Source of the DNA: Streptomyces sennicomposti | Lineage (GTDB): Bacteria; Actinomycetota; Actinomycetes; Streptomycetales; Streptomycetaceae | DNA length: 64,000 nucleotides | Reading direction: 5' to 3' | NCBI RefSeq assembly: GCF_019890635.1 | Contig: NZ_JAIOAB010000003.1 | Coordinates: forward strand, 124,001-188,000 | In this document: positions 9,027 to 17,762 of the stretch, in pieces | Layout: each line of letters opens with the position of its first letter | Position numbering within the stretch: the first letter of the stretch is position 1 | Translations under genes and position numbers: made by a program | The notes under the pieces: model-generated | Told to the model about the DNA's origin: nothing | The model's database searches: none | What the model saw: the letters and a program-made list of their open reading frames with translations, nothing else

Positions 9027-9338
9027 ATGACGCGACCCGCCGACAGCCGGCCCCCGTCCGTCAGGGAGTGGCGGCTGAACCTCTACCTGTCCGAACACGA
9101 CCCGGACACCACGGCCCGGATCGTCCTGGACACCGGCGACAACGTCCTGGAGAGCTGCGCCGAGGCCCGCCGCAACCCCTACGACCCCGCGGTCCCCGAG
9201 ATCGGCGACGAACTCGCCGCCGGACGCGCCCTCATCGCCCTCGGCCGCGACCTGCTGCGCGCCGCCGCAGGCGACATCGAGGCGGTCGGAGCGCCCGAGG
9301 CGACACCGCCCGTCCCGCTCTGGTCGCCCCGCGAGTGA
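9027..9338 (+). CDS. DUF1876 family protein
   Basis: This is a 103-residue soluble protein with the family pattern: a beta-rich N-terminal half (WRLNLYLSEHDPDTTARIVL), then ARRNPYDPAVPEIGDELAAGRAL and a helical AAAGDIE end. The small dsRBD-like fold is common in actinobacteria and has no established function. The ATG at 9027 follows a strong GAGGAGGGA at 6-nt spacing. It ends 10 nt before the phosphoribosyltransferase-hydrolase fusion gene, so the two are probably co-transcribed. Confidence 0.82.
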   Translation: MTRPADSRPPSVREWRLNLYLSEHDPDTTARIVLDTGDNVLESCAEARRNPYDPAVPEIGDELAAGRALIALGRDLLRAAAGDIEAVGAPEATPPVPLWSPRE

Positions 9339-9348
9339 GGCGGCGGCC

Positions 9349-10641
9349 GTGCTCTTCAGGGACCGCCCGGAGGCGGGCAGGCGACTCGGCGACCGGCTGG
9401 CGCACCTGAGCGGACAGGACGCGGTGGTGCTCGGACTGCCCCGCGGCGGCGTGCCGGTCGCAGCCGAGGTCGCGGCGGTCCTCGGCGCACCCCTCGACCT
9501 GTGCCTGGTGCGCAAGCTCGGCGTCCCCTCCCAGCCCGAGCTGGCCATGGGGGCCATCGGCGAGGACGGGGTGCGCGTGATCGACGGGGCCGTGGCCGGC
9601 CGGGCCGGGGTGCCGGACCACGTCCTGGCCCGGGTCGAGGAACGCGAGCGCCGCGAACTGGACCGGCGCGCCGTCCGCTACCGCGGCGAGCGCCCGCCGG
9701 TCGCCGTCGCCGGGCGGACCGTGGTGCTGGTGGACGACGGGGTGGCCACCGGCTCGACGGCCCGGGCCGCCTGCCGCACGGTACGCGCCCGGGGCGCCGC
9801 CCGGACCGTGCTGGCGGTGCCGGTGGCGCCCCCGGACTGGACGGCGCGGCTGGCCGGTGAGGCCGACGAACTGATCAGCCTGGAGACCCCGGCCGGCTTC
9901 TTCGCGGTCGGCCAGTTCTACGACGACTTCACCCAGCTCGACGACGACGACGTGGTGGCCTGTCTGCGCCGGGCGCGGGCGGGCGGGGCCCGCCCGGAGG
10001 TCGACCGGGAGATCGCACTGGACATCGACGCGGCCCGTCTGACCGGACGACTGACGGTGCCCGCCGACGCGCCGGGCGTCGTCGTCTTCGCCCACGGCAG
10101 CGGCAGCGGACGGCACAGCCCGCGCAACCGCTTCGTCGCCGCCGGCCTGGGCCGCGCCGGCCTCGGCACGCTCCTGTTCGACCTGCTCACCGAGGAGGAG
10201 GCGGGCGACCGGACCAAGGTGTTCGACATCGGCCTGCTGGCGGCCCGCCTGGCCGCCGTCACCGACCGCCTGCGCACCCTGCCCGAAGCCGGGAACCTGC
10301 CCGTCGGCTACTTCGGCGCCAGCACCGGTGCGGCGGCGGCCCTGCGCGCCGCCGCCGCACCCGGCGCGCGGATCGCCGCCGTGGTCTCCCGCGGCGGCCG
10401 CCCCGACCTGACCGGCCCCGCACTGTCCTCGGTGACCGCGCCCACCCTGCTGATCGTCGGCGGCGCCGACCACACGGTCCTCGACCTCAACCGCGAGGCC
10501 CAGACCCACCTGACCTGCGAAAACCACCTCACGACCATCCCCGGCGCCACCCACCTCTTCGAAGAGCCCGGCACCCTGGAAGCGGTCACGGACCTGGCCC
10601 GCGACTGGTTCACGGACCACATGAGCCCGGCACACGTATGA
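9349..10641 (+). CDS. Phosphoribosyltransferase / alpha-beta hydrolase fusion protein
   Basis: The 430-residue protein has two domains. Residues 1-205 are a type I phosphoribosyltransferase fold: PRGGVPVAAEVA at 31-42 and a PRPP loop VVLVDDGVATGSTARA at 125-140 with the Asp129-Asp130 pair. Residues 225-424 are a dienelactone-hydrolase-like alpha/beta hydrolase: oxyanion segment VVFAHGSGSGR, nucleophile elbow GASTG (Ser325), Asp374 in GGADH and His402 in GATHLFEE. All expected catalytic residues of both halves are present. The start is a GTG 10 nt after the DUF1876 gene. No purine or pyrimidine salvage genes are nearby, so the nucleobase and the hydrolase substrate are unknown. Confidence 0.88.
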   Translation: MLFRDRPEAGRRLGDRLAHLSGQDAVVLGLPRGGVPVAAEVAAVLGAPLDLCLVRKLGVPSQPELAMGAIGEDGVRVIDGAVAGRAGVPDHVLARVEERERRELDRRAVRYRGERPPVAVAGRTVVLVDDGVATGSTARAACRTVRARGAARTVLAVPVAPPDWTARLAGEADELISLETPAGFFAVGQFYDDFTQLDDDDVVACLRRARAGGARPEVDREIALDIDAARLTGRLTVPADAPGVVVFAHGSGSGRHSPRNRFVAAGLGRAGLGTLLFDLLTEEEAGDRTKVFDIGLLAARLAAVTDRLRTLPEAGNLPVGYFGASTGAAAALRAAAAPGARIAAVVSRGGRPDLTGPALSSVTAPTLLIVGGADHTVLDLNREAQTHLTCENHLTTIPGATHLFEEPGTLEAVTDLARDWFTDHMSPAHV

Positions 10642-10660
10642 GGACACAAGGGATGACACA

Positions 10661-10695
10661 CGAAAGCGGCGCCGACTGAGTCGGCGCCGCTTTCG
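10661..10695. terminator. Perfect 16-bp hairpin terminator
   Basis: Inverted arms 10661-10676 and 10680-10695 pair perfectly around a 3-nt loop. The hairpin lies between the stop of the fusion gene and the 3' end of tRNA-Leu on the other strand, so it can serve both convergent units. Confidence 0.85.
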
Positions 10696-10698
10696 CAA

Positions 10699-10786
10699 TG
10701 GTGTCCGAGGGGGGACTTGAACCCCCACGCCCGATAAAGGGCACTAGCACCTCAAGCTAGCGCGTCTGCCATTCCGCCACCCGGAC
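10699..10786 (-). tRNA. tRNA-Leu(GAG)
   Basis: A class II tRNA reads on the minus strand. The acceptor arm GTCCGGG (from 10786) pairs with CTCGGAC (with one G·U), the anticodon stem CTAGC/GCTAG encloses the loop TTGAGGT with anticodon GAG, a long variable arm follows, and the T arm GGGGGTTCAAGTCCCCC is intact. The CCA end is encoded (10699-10701). It reads CUC, a very frequent Leu codon in this genome. Confidence 0.95.
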
Positions 10787-10959
10787 AAGGTGTCTGTCGC
10801 GCGTGGGCTTTCCCCTCGCGGCGACGAAGGAAACATTACCAGGCTTTCGAGCCGGCCCGATCACCCCGGTGCGCCGTGCCCGCGCCGTCGCCCGATGTGA
10901 ACGCGGTGTATCGGGCCGGGCCCTGTCTTGGGGCCACGGGCGGATGGGGGAGAGGATGA

Positions 10960-11000
10960 GTGGACCACCGGTACTCGAGCGGTACTCGAGGTGGACCACC
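10960..11000. repeat. Nested A-B-B-A direct repeats ahead of the peptidase gene
   Basis: GTGGACCACC occurs at 10960-10969 and again at 10991-11000; between them GGTACTCGAG occurs twice (10970-10979 and 10981-10990), separated by one C. GTGGACCAC is itself palindromic. The element sits 24 nt upstream of the M20 peptidase start, so it could be an operator or part of the leader. Confidence 0.55.
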
Positions 11001-11023
11001 AGCACACAGCGGGAGGAAGCAGC

Positions 11024-12349
11024 GTGAGCGAGACGGACACCGCCAGGGGCGTCACCGGCGAGGACGAGGTCGTGGACCTCTGCAGCGAGCTGATCCAGAT
11101 CGACACCAGCAACTACGGCGACCACTCCGGTCCCGGCGAGCGCAAGGCCGCCGAGTACGTCGCCGAGAAGCTCGCCGAGGTGGGGCTGGAGCCGAGGATC
11201 TTCGAGTCGCACCCCGGCCGCGCCTCCACCGTGGCCCGCATCGAGGGCGAGGACCCGTCCCGGCCCGCGCTGCTCATCCACGGCCACACCGACGTCGTGC
11301 CGGCCAACGCCGACGACTGGACCCATCACCCCTTCTCCGGCGAGATCGCCGACGGGTGCGTGTGGGGCCGCGGCGCGGTCGACATGAAGGACATGGACGC
11401 GATGACGCTGGCCGTCGTGCGCGACCGGCTGCGCAGCGGCCGCAAGCCCCCGCGGGACATCGTGCTCGCCTTCCTCGCCGACGAGGAGGCCGGCGGCACC
11501 TACGGCGCCCGCCACCTGGTCGACCACCACCCCGACCTCTTCGACGGGGTCACCGAGGCGATCAGCGAGGTCGGCGGCTTCTCCTTCACGGTCAGCGAGC
11601 AGCGGCGGCTCTATCTGATCCAGACCGCCGAGAAGGGCATGCACTGGATGAAGCTGACCGTGGCCGGCACCGCCGGGCACGGCTCCATGATCCACCGCGA
11701 CAACGCCATCACCGAGCTGTCGGAGGCCGTCGCCCGCCTCGGCCGGCACCAGTTCCCGGTGCGGGTGACCAAGACCACCCGGGCCTTCCTCGACGAGCTG
11801 GGCGACGCGCTCGGCACCGAGCTGGACCCGGAGAACATGGAGGGCACCCTCGCCAAGCTCGGCGGCATCGCCAAGCTCATCGGCGCGACCCTCAGCAACA
11901 CCGCCAACCCGACCCAGCTCGGCGCGGGCTACAAGGTCAACGTCATCCCGGGCGAGGCCACGGCGCACGTGGACGGGCGGTTCCTGCCGGGCTTCGAGGA
12001 GGAGTTCCTGGCCGACCTGGACCGGATCCTCGGCCCCCGGGTCAAGCGCGAGGACGTGCACTCGGACAAGGCCGTCGAGACCACCTTCGACGGCGCCCTG
12101 GTGGACGCGATGCAGTCCGCGCTGCTGGCCGAGGACCCGGCCGCCAAGGCGGTGCCGTACATGCTCTCCGGCGGCACCGACGCCAAGTCCTTCGACGACC
12201 TCGGCATCCGCGGCTTCGGTTTCGCCCCGCTGAAGCTGCCGCCGGAGCTGGACTTCGCAGGCATGTTCCACGGCGTGGACGAGCGGGTGCCGGTGGACGG
12301 CCTGAAGTTCGGCGTACGGGTGCTCGACCGGTTCATCGACGCGTCCTGA
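11024..12349 (+). CDS. M20 family metallopeptidase
   Basis: The 441-residue enzyme has the two-zinc M20 pattern: LIHGHTDVVP (first metal His and Asp), GRGAVDMKD (bridging Asp), ADEEAGG (catalytic Glu and metal Glu) and FHGVDERVP with the late metal His. The middle contains the dimerisation insert. Such enzymes are dipeptidases, deacylases or carboxypeptidases; the exact substrate cannot be told from sequence. The GTG at 11024 follows GGAGGA at 6-nt spacing. It is monocistronic. Confidence 0.9.
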   Translation: MSETDTARGVTGEDEVVDLCSELIQIDTSNYGDHSGPGERKAAEYVAEKLAEVGLEPRIFESHPGRASTVARIEGEDPSRPALLIHGHTDVVPANADDWTHHPFSGEIADGCVWGRGAVDMKDMDAMTLAVVRDRLRSGRKPPRDIVLAFLADEEAGGTYGARHLVDHHPDLFDGVTEAISEVGGFSFTVSEQRRLYLIQTAEKGMHWMKLTVAGTAGHGSMIHRDNAITELSEAVARLGRHQFPVRVTKTTRAFLDELGDALGTELDPENMEGTLAKLGGIAKLIGATLSNTANPTQLGAGYKVNVIPGEATAHVDGRFLPGFEEEFLADLDRILGPRVKREDVHSDKAVETTFDGALVDAMQSALLAEDPAAKAVPYMLSGGTDAKSFDDLGIRGFGFAPLKLPPELDFAGMFHGVDERVPVDGLKFGVRVLDRFIDAS

Positions 12350-12435
12350 GGGGACGTTCCGGCGCGCCTTTTCCGGCCCGGATATTCGGGCGCGCGTACG
12401 AGAGTGACTGAGAAGGGTGAATGCGACGATAAGCT

Positions 12436-12463
12436 CGTAGCTCCAATGGTTCAGCCTCGTTAC
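12436..12463 (+). promoter_or_regulatory. BldN-type ECF sigma promoter of chpH
   Basis: CGTAGC (12436-12441) and CGTTAC (12458-12463) are separated by exactly 16 nt. This closely fits the published sigma-BldN consensus CGTAAC-N16-CGTTGA, which drives chaplin and rodlin genes. Transcription would start near 12470, giving a leader of about 45 nt that contains a small GCGATC/GATCGC inverted repeat just before the ribosome binding site. Confidence 0.6.
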
Positions 12464-12513
12464 AGGTATTGCGATCGGCAAGGTGAGATCGCTTTTGCCA
12501 ACGAGGAGGAATA

Positions 12514-12747
12514 ATGATCAAGAAGGTCGTCGCTGCTGCGGTTGCCACCGGTGGACTGGTTCTCGCGGGTGCCGGCATGGCCGCCGCCGACTCCGGCGCC
12601 CAGGGTGCCGCCCTGCACTCCCCGGGTGTCGCCTCCGGCAACGTCGTGCAGGTGCCCGTGCACGTGCCGGTGAACGTCTGCGGCAACACGATCTCGGTGA
12701 TCGGGCTGCTGAACCCCGCCTTCGGCAACACCTGCATCAACCACTGA
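12514..12747 (+). CDS. chpH: Short chaplin ChpH
   Basis: The 77-residue precursor has a Sec signal peptide (about residues 1-25, Lys-rich start and AAA cleavage region) and a mature chaplin domain of about 52 residues. That domain has SPGVASGNVVQVPVHVPVNV, the two cysteines (Cys56 and Cys74) that form the disulfide, and GLLNPAFGN. Chaplins assemble into amphipathic amyloid fibrils on the surface of aerial hyphae and lower surface tension so the hyphae can leave the medium. A strong GAGGAGGA precedes the ATG. It is a neighbour of the long chaplin chpC. Confidence 0.96.
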   Translation: MIKKVVAAAVATGGLVLAGAGMAAADSGAQGAALHSPGVASGNVVQVPVHVPVNVCGNTISVIGLLNPAFGNTCINH

Positions 12748-12805
12748 CGTTGTGCACCGCCCCGTGAGGGTCTGACTTCATCGACTCCGTGGGGGGTCTG
12801 AACCC

Positions 12806-12853
12806 GTCGGCCCCGAGAGCGCGCGCCATGCGCTCCGGGGCCGACCGGTTTTT
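12806..12853 (+). terminator. Intrinsic terminator of chpH with U-tract
   Basis: Arms 12806-12822 and 12830-12845 pair over 16 bp with a single bulged A and are followed by TTTTT at 12849-12853. This is a textbook rho-independent terminator and separates chpH from chpC. Confidence 0.85.
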
Positions 12854-12939
12854 CCGCGCGGTCACGACGGCGAATTCCCGATTCCGTCGCGAACGCGCGT
12901 TCCGGAAGATTCGAAAAGTCGAAAGCAGGGATTCAGTAC

Positions 12940-13818
12940 ATGCGACAGGTCACCCGCAAGGGCCTGATGACCGTGGCCGCGGCCACCGGCGTGATCGCCG
13001 CCGCGAGCGGCGCGGCGCACGCCGACGCGGGCGCGTCCGGGTTCTCGTCCGGCTCGCCGGGCGTGCTGTCCGGCAACACGGTCCAGGTGCCGGTGCACAT
13101 CCCGGTGAACGTCTGCGGCAACACCGTCAACGTCGTGGGGCTGCTCAACCCGGCGGCGGGCAACAAGTGCGCCAATCCGGGCGGCGGTGACTCGTCCGGG
13201 GGGAACGGCGGCAGCGGCCACGGCGGCTCGCACGCCGGCGGGCACGCGAGCGACTCGCCCGGCGTCGGCTCCGGCAACCACGTCCAGGTGCCGGTCGACG
13301 TCCCGGTGAACGTCTGCGGCAACAGCGTCAACGTGGTCGGCGTCGGCAACGCCGCGCTCGGCAACGGCTGCGCCAACGGCGGCGGTTCCGGCGGCCACCA
13401 CAACCCGCCGGGCAACCCGGGCAACCCCGGTAATCCGGGGAACCCCGGCAACCCTGGTAACCCGGGGAACCCCGGAAACCCGGGCAACCCGGGGACGCCT
13501 GGGAACCCCGGTACGCCGGGCAACCCGGGTACGCCCGGCAACCCGGGTACGCCCGGCAACCCCGGAACCCCCGGCAACCCGGGCACTCCCGGTCACCCCG
13601 GCACGCCGGCCACTCCGCCCGGCACGGGCGGCAAGACGCCCGGCGGTGCGGTGCACGTCAACCACCCGGGCACCCAGACCGTGACCACGCCGGGCAGCGG
13701 GGGGCAGCTCGCCCACACCGGCAGCGAGGTGCCGATGGGTCTCGCCCTGCCGGTCGGCGCGGGCGCGCTGCTGGCCGGCGTCGTCCTGTACCGCAAGGCC
13801 CGGGCCACCCAGGTCTGA
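12940..13818 (+). CDS. chpC: Long chaplin ChpC, cell-wall anchored, with collagen-like stalk
   Basis: The 292-residue precursor has a signal peptide (1-29), chaplin domain 1 (about 38-80; Cys59 and Cys77), a Gly/Ser/His linker, chaplin domain 2 (about 106-146; Cys126 and Cys144) and then about 65 residues of Gly-Asn-Pro/Gly-Thr-Pro triplets (about 157-225). The end carries an LAHTG sortase motif (257-261), a hydrophobic segment and a basic tail. Long chaplins are attached to peptidoglycan by class E sortases and seed the chaplin layer. The triplet stalk is unusually regular and is a likely site of length variation. The ATG at 12940 has a weak AGGG 9 nt upstream. Confidence 0.94.
   Translation: MRQVTRKGLMTVAAATGVIAAASGAAHADAGASGFSSGSPGVLSGNTVQVPVHIPVNVCGNTVNVVGLLNPAAGNKCANPGGGDSSGGNGGSGHGGSHAGGHASDSPGVGSGNHVQVPVDVPVNVCGNSVNVVGVGNAALGNGCANGGGSGGHHNPPGNPGNPGNPGNPGNPGNPGNPGNPGNPGTPGNPGTPGNPGTPGNPGTPGNPGTPGNPGTPGHPGTPATPPGTGGKTPGGAVHVNHPGTQTVTTPGSGGQLAHTGSEVPMGLALPVGAGALLAGVVLYRKARATQV
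13408..13612 (+). repeat. 9-bp-period coding repeat (GNP/GTP triplets) in chpC
   Basis: About 22 consecutive Gly-X-Pro units are encoded by near-identical 9-bp units (ggc-aac-ccg and ggt-acg-ccc variants). The left half is Asn-type and the right half alternates Thr and Asn, which suggests expansion of an 18-bp unit there. The minus strand of the same run is also open. Confidence 0.85.
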
Positions 13819-13907
13819 CGGGCCCCTCGGGCCGAGTCTCGCGGGCCGGACGCCCGGACACCGGCCGTCGCCCGGACACCGGCCGTAAAGGGCCGTGGAC
13901 ATGACAG

Positions 13908-13939
13908 AGCGGGCTCCGCGTGTGTACGCGGAGCCCGCT
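13908..13939. terminator. Perfect 14-bp hairpin between convergent genes
   Basis: Arms 13908-13921 and 13926-13939 pair perfectly around a GTGT loop. The hairpin lies between the chpC stop and the stop of the DUF5703 gene and would terminate both. Confidence 0.85.
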
Positions 13940-13964
13940 GCGGCGTCGGCTGCGGCCCCTCAGC

Positions 13965-14153
13965 TCACCACGTGGCGCGCACCTGGCGGATGATCCGCCG
14001 GCGCAGCCGCACCCTGCGGCTGCCGTCGCGCAGCAAGCTCAAGCGGTACAGCTCCCAGTGTCCGTACTCGGCGTGGTCGGTCAGCAGACGGGTCGTCTCC
14101 TTGCGGGAGACCCCGCGCGGCACGTACACGTCGACAAATTCGTATTCCGGCAT
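13965..14153 (-). CDS. DUF5703 family small protein
   Basis: This is a 62-residue basic protein beginning MPEYEFVDVYVPRGVSRKE and continuing with LLTDHAEYGHWELYRLSLL and an Arg-rich end. The pattern matches a small family found in Streptomyces and relatives with no known function. It has no signal peptide or membrane segment. It is divergent from the acidic conserved protein, and only 47 nt separate the two start codons, so their promoters must overlap. Confidence 0.8.
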   Translation of the reverse strand: MPEYEFVDVYVPRGVSRKETTRLLTDHAEYGHWELYRLSLLRDGSRRVRLRRRIIRQVRATW

Positions 14154-14200
14154 CGCATCTATTGTGCGGGCTGGGGCCCGGTACGGATAGCGTCTGCACT

Positions 14201-14926
14201 ATGTCTGATGCTGCGCAGCCCACCGCTGCCGAGGTACGTGCCGCCGCCGAGGCGGTCAAGACCGCGCTCGACCGCCACCTGGCCGCGGTCGAACGCAGGT
14301 CGGGGGAGGACGACCCGGCCGTCTACGAGGCGTTCAACGAGCTTGCCGCGGCCGCGGAGGTGTACGACGAACTGCTCTACGACCGCTACGACGAGGTCAC
14401 CCCCTTCGAGATCCCCGGTGAGGACTCGCTGCCGCCGTACACGGGGCCGGAGGAACCGAACGCGATCAGCGTGCTGATCCGCCGCGACTACGCCGTGGCC
14501 GAGCCCCAGCGGCTGCTGGCCCAGGCCCAGCGGATCGAGGCCGCGGACGTCGAGGCCGGCACCGGCATCGGCGCGGGCGCCACCGGGACGGTGCACGGGG
14601 CGCTCGGCACGCTCTTCGGCGAGTTCGAGGCCGACGAGATCGCCTCCCGGCACAAGGAGTTCGGCCTGGAGGAGGGCGACTCCACGCTCTGGGTCACGGC
14701 CTCGGACGAACCGGCCGACCCCGGCGAGTGGCTGGAGGCGCCCTTCGAGCACGTCGATCCGCAGCAGGTGGTCTGCCGCTTCGACGTCAGCACGGTCTTC
14801 GACGACGACCTCGACGACGAGGACGACGAGGACGACGAGGACGAGGACGACATCGAGGACCTGGTCACCACCGGTCTCGCCGAGGACGACGACGACATCG
14901 AACCGCTGGACACGACGGACCGTTAG
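14201..14926 (+). CDS. Conserved actinobacterial protein with acidic C-terminal tail
   Basis: The 241-residue cytosolic protein has a helical N-terminal half, a central mixed segment, and a C-terminus (about 205-235) that is almost pure Asp/Glu. I recognise no catalytic motif; the function is unknown. A TAGCGT hexamer ends 7 nt before the ATG at 14201 and there is no Shine-Dalgarno, so the transcript is probably leaderless. It is convergent with the RecD-like gene, with a 43-nt gap. Confidence 0.78.
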   Translation: MSDAAQPTAAEVRAAAEAVKTALDRHLAAVERRSGEDDPAVYEAFNELAAAAEVYDELLYDRYDEVTPFEIPGEDSLPPYTGPEEPNAISVLIRRDYAVAEPQRLLAQAQRIEAADVEAGTGIGAGATGTVHGALGTLFGEFEADEIASRHKEFGLEEGDSTLWVTASDEPADPGEWLEAPFEHVDPQQVVCRFDVSTVFDDDLDDEDDEDDEDEDDIEDLVTTGLAEDDDDIEPLDTTDR

Positions 14927-14969
14927 GACCGTTCCGGGCGCGGCTCCTCGGCCGCGCCCGGCCTCCGGG

Positions 14970-17762
14970 TCACGCCTCGGCCCGCTCCTCCGACTGAGCG
15001 GCCTGAGCCGCCTGCGCGGCCTGCGCGGCGAGCAGCAGGGGCAGCCGGGTGGTGCGCTCTCTGGCCGGCACCTCGGCCACGGCCCGCGGCAGCGCCTGCT
15101 CCACCCCGTGCACCACGGACAGATGGCGGCCGGCCCGGCTGAACGCCGTGTAGACCCACGGCCGGCTGAGCGCCTGCGCCGCGTCCCCCGGCAGTACCAC
15201 GACCGCCGCCGGCCATCGGCCGCCCACGGCCTGATGCGCCGTCAGCGCCCATCCGTGCCGCACGGAGGCCTCCACCCGCTCCCTCGGTACGACCACGCGG
15301 ACGCCCGAGCACGACAGGTGCAGTCCCTCGGCGTCGGCCGTCACCACCCGCCCCGGCAGCGTACGGCCGGGGACGGGGGAGTAGGCGATCCGGTCGCCCG
15401 GGTCGAAGCCGCCGAACCGGCCGGGGCCCGGATTGAGCCGTTCCTTCAGCGCCGCGTTGAGCACGCGCGTGCCCGCCGCTCCGCCATGACCCGGGGTGAT
15501 TACCACCGTCTGCTCGGCCGGCACGCCGATCGCCCGGGGCACCGAGTCCGCGACGAGCTGCACCGTCCGGTGCACGGCCTCGCCCGCGTCCCGCACCGGG
15601 ACGATCACGACCTCCTTGCCGGGCGCCGCGACCTGGGTCAGCTCGCCGACGCCGATGCCGGAGACCAGCTCGCCCAGCGGTCCCGGGTCCGGCAGCCGCG
15701 AGGCGATGTGCGGGCACACCCGGGCGGCCAGCAGATCGGCGAAGACGCGGCCGGGGCCTGCCGACCACAGCACCGCCGGGTCCCCGGACAGCACCAGCCG
15801 GGCCCCGTCCGGCAGCGACTCCACGAGCAGGGCCGCCGTCTCCACGTCCAGCTGCGGGGCGTCGAGCACGACGAGGAGGTCCAGGTCGAGCGCGCCGTCG
15901 GCGTCCCGCCCCGGCCCCTCCGCGCCCGACAGGAGTCCCGCCACGGTGGCGACGGCATGACTCTCCGCGCCCCCGGGCACGCCGCCCCCGGCCTGCCCGG
16001 CCTGCCCGGCCTGCCCGGCCTGCCCGGCCTGCCCGGCCTGCCCGGCCTGCCCGGCCTGCCCGGCCTGCCCGGCCTGCCCGGCCTGCCCGGCCTGCCCGGC
16101 CTGCCCGGCCTGCGCGTGCCCTGCGGGGCCGCCTCCCGCCTGTGGTGCGCGTCCCGCGTCGGGCGCGCCCTGGCCGGCGGCGGTCGCGCGGAGCAGTTCC
16201 GTGAAGCCGTCCCGGCCCAGGGGACTGTGGGCGGCGGCCCAGGCGCGCAGCCCGAGCGCACGCGCCCCGGCCAGCAGCCGGGCCGGTTCGGCGCGGGCCG
16301 CCTCACCGCCCGTGTGCAGCACCAGACCGTGCCCCGAGACCGCGCGGATCAGCTCGCCGGCCGACCCCCGGGCGGCGTCCGCCGCCTCCTCCCAGCCCTC
16401 GGCCGGGCCGTGCTCGCCCGGCGCGGAGTTGATCAGCCGGGCCAGTCCGTCGGCCAGGCTCTCCTCGGCGAGCGCGTACCGCTCCAGGCCGACGAGCACC
16501 CGCACCGGCCGTTCCTCGCCGGTCTCCTCCTCGTCCCCGTCCGCCTCCGGGGCGGGGGCCGGTGCGCCCGACTCCTCCAGGGCGTCCTGGAACACCAGGG
16601 CCTCGCCCTCCGCGAGCGCGCTCTGCAGGGCCGCGTCCGCGTCGGGCACCCCGCGCTGAGCCAGCGCGGCGGTCAGCGCCGGCGCCTCCAGGGACGTGTG
16701 CCCGGCGAGGGCCGCCTGCTCCAGCAGCCAGACCGTGAAGGCACGGCCGCGCCGCTCGTCGTCCGGGCGGCTCTCCGCGCCGAGCAGCGCCCGCGCGAAA
16801 CCGTCGGCCTGCTCCGGCCGTACGCCCGCGATGTGCAGCAACTGCCACGGGTCGGCGCGCAGCCGGTCCGCCGCGCCCTCGCCGAGCGCCGTCGCCACCG
16901 GCAGGGCCAGCGACTCCGGGGCGCCGCCCGCGGCCAGCACCTGACGCACGGCCTGCACCGTCTCGGGCGCGGGCGCCGCGGGCACGGCGGCGGCCTCGGC
17001 CGTCACGGGGCCCGGCCGCCGGACCGGCTCGGGCGCCGCCCTGCGCTGCGCGGGCTCCGGCTCGGGCGGGGTGAACACCGCCGCCGCGGGCTTCTCGCCG
17101 CTCTCGACGGCCCGCACCGCCGCGAGCAGGTCGGCCGCCCGGCCGCTGAGCTTGGCCCCGCTCTCGATCGGCCCCTTCTTCTCGGCCTTCCGCCGCTCGA
17201 TCCGCTCCCGCTCGGCCCGCTGCGCCGCCAGCTCGGCCTCCGCCTCGGACATCTTCCCGGCCGCACCCTCAGCGCCCGCGTCCGCACCGGAACCTGAGCC
17301 CGTGTCCGAGCCCTCGCCCGCGTCCGCACCGGAACCCCCGGCGGAGTCCTCCGCGCCCGCCTCGGGAGCGCCCCGGCCCGCGCTTTCCACGTCCGCCTCG
17401 GAACCCTCGCCCGAGTCGTGCGCGCCCGCCCCGGAGACCCGACCCGAGCCCGCCTCCGCCGAGCCGTCCGTCTCCGCCGAACCGTCCGCCTCCGCGCCGG
17501 AGTCCGCAGCCCCGGCCCCCGAACCGGTCCCCGAACCGGTCCCCGAACCGGTCCCCGCGCCCTCGGCCGCCTCGCCCTGGGGCACCGCGTCGTCCCCCGT
17601 CCCAGCGTCCTCGGCCGCCTCGCCGCCGGTCACGGCCTCGTCCCCCGGCACCCGGCCCCCGCCCGGCGTGCCCTCCTGCGGGTCCCGGGCCGTCGCGGGG
17701 TCCACCTCCGGGTCCGGGCTCCCCGGCCCGGCCTTCTGCGTGGTCTCCGGCTCCGTGCTCAC
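14970..17762 (-). CDS. RecD-like helicase-related protein with degenerate ATPase motif
   Basis: The protein has 930 residues. The first ~190 are Gly/Glu/Asp/Ser-rich and disordered. A helix-hairpin-helix-like region (about 290-360) and RecD2/TraA-type domains follow. The end has the UvrD-C-like elements of RecD proteins ([20 protein letters not shown], then [19 protein letters not shown]). The segment at the Walker A position reads [11 protein letters not shown] with no GKT/S, while a Walker-B-like [11 protein letters not shown] and SGDPAVLW remain. ATP hydrolysis may therefore be lost. A run of Gln-Ala-Gly repeats lies at about 549-590. The GTG start overlaps the aldo/keto reductase stop by 4 nt. 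Confidence 0.78.
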   Translation of the reverse strand: MSTEPETTQKAGPGSPDPEVDPATARDPQEGTPGGGRVPGDEAVTGGEAAEDAGTGDDAVPQGEAAEGAGTGSGTGSGTGSGAGAADSGAEADGSAETDGSAEAGSGRVSGAGAHDSGEGSEADVESAGRGAPEAGAEDSAGGSGADAGEGSDTGSGSGADAGAEGAAGKMSEAEAELAAQRAERERIERRKAEKKGPIESGAKLSGRAADLLAAVRAVESGEKPAAAVFTPPEPEPAQRRAAPEPVRRPGPVTAEAAAVPAAPAPETVQAVRQVLAAGGAPESLALPVATALGEGAADRLRADPWQLLHIAGVRPEQADGFARALLGAESRPDDERRGRAFTVWLLEQAALAGHTSLEAPALTAALAQRGVPDADAALQSALAEGEALVFQDALEESGAPAPAPEADGDEEETGEERPVRVLVGLERYALAEESLADGLARLINSAPGEHGPAEGWEEAADAARGSAGELIRAVSGHGLVLHTGGEAARAEPARLLAGARALGLRAWAAAHSPLGRDGFTELLRATAAGQGAPDAGRAPQAGGGPAGHAQAGQAGQAGQAGQAGQAGQAGQAGQAGQAGQAGQAGQAGQAGGGVPGGAESHAVATVAGLLSGAEGPGRDADGALDLDLLVVLDAPQLDVETAALLVESLPDGARLVLSGDPAVLWSAGPGRVFADLLAARVCPHIASRLPDPGPLGELVSGIGVGELTQVAAPGKEVVIVPVRDAGEAVHRTVQLVADSVPRAIGVPAEQTVVITPGHGGAAGTRVLNAALKERLNPGPGRFGGFDPGDRIAYSPVPGRTLPGRVVTADAEGLHLSCSGVRVVVPRERVEASVRHGWALTAHQAVGGRWPAAVVVLPGDAAQALSRPWVYTAFSRAGRHLSVVHGVEQALPRAVAEVPARERTTRLPLLLAAQAAQAAQAAQSEERAEA
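15990..16116 (-). repeat. Tandem 9-bp repeat encoding Gln-Ala-Gly
   Basis: About 14 virtually perfect copies of a 9-bp unit (GCCTGCCCG on the plus strand) lie inside the RecD-like gene and encode (QAG)n in its reading frame. The near-identity of the copies suggests recent slippage expansion. Confidence 0.95.

Noticed and set aside
10699-10786. tRNA-Leu as attachment site of an integrated element
   Set aside because: No integrase, excisionase or duplicated tRNA 3' end is present on either side.
13408-13612. CRISPR-like array in chpC
   Set aside because: The units are contiguous, coding and 9 bp long with no spacers.
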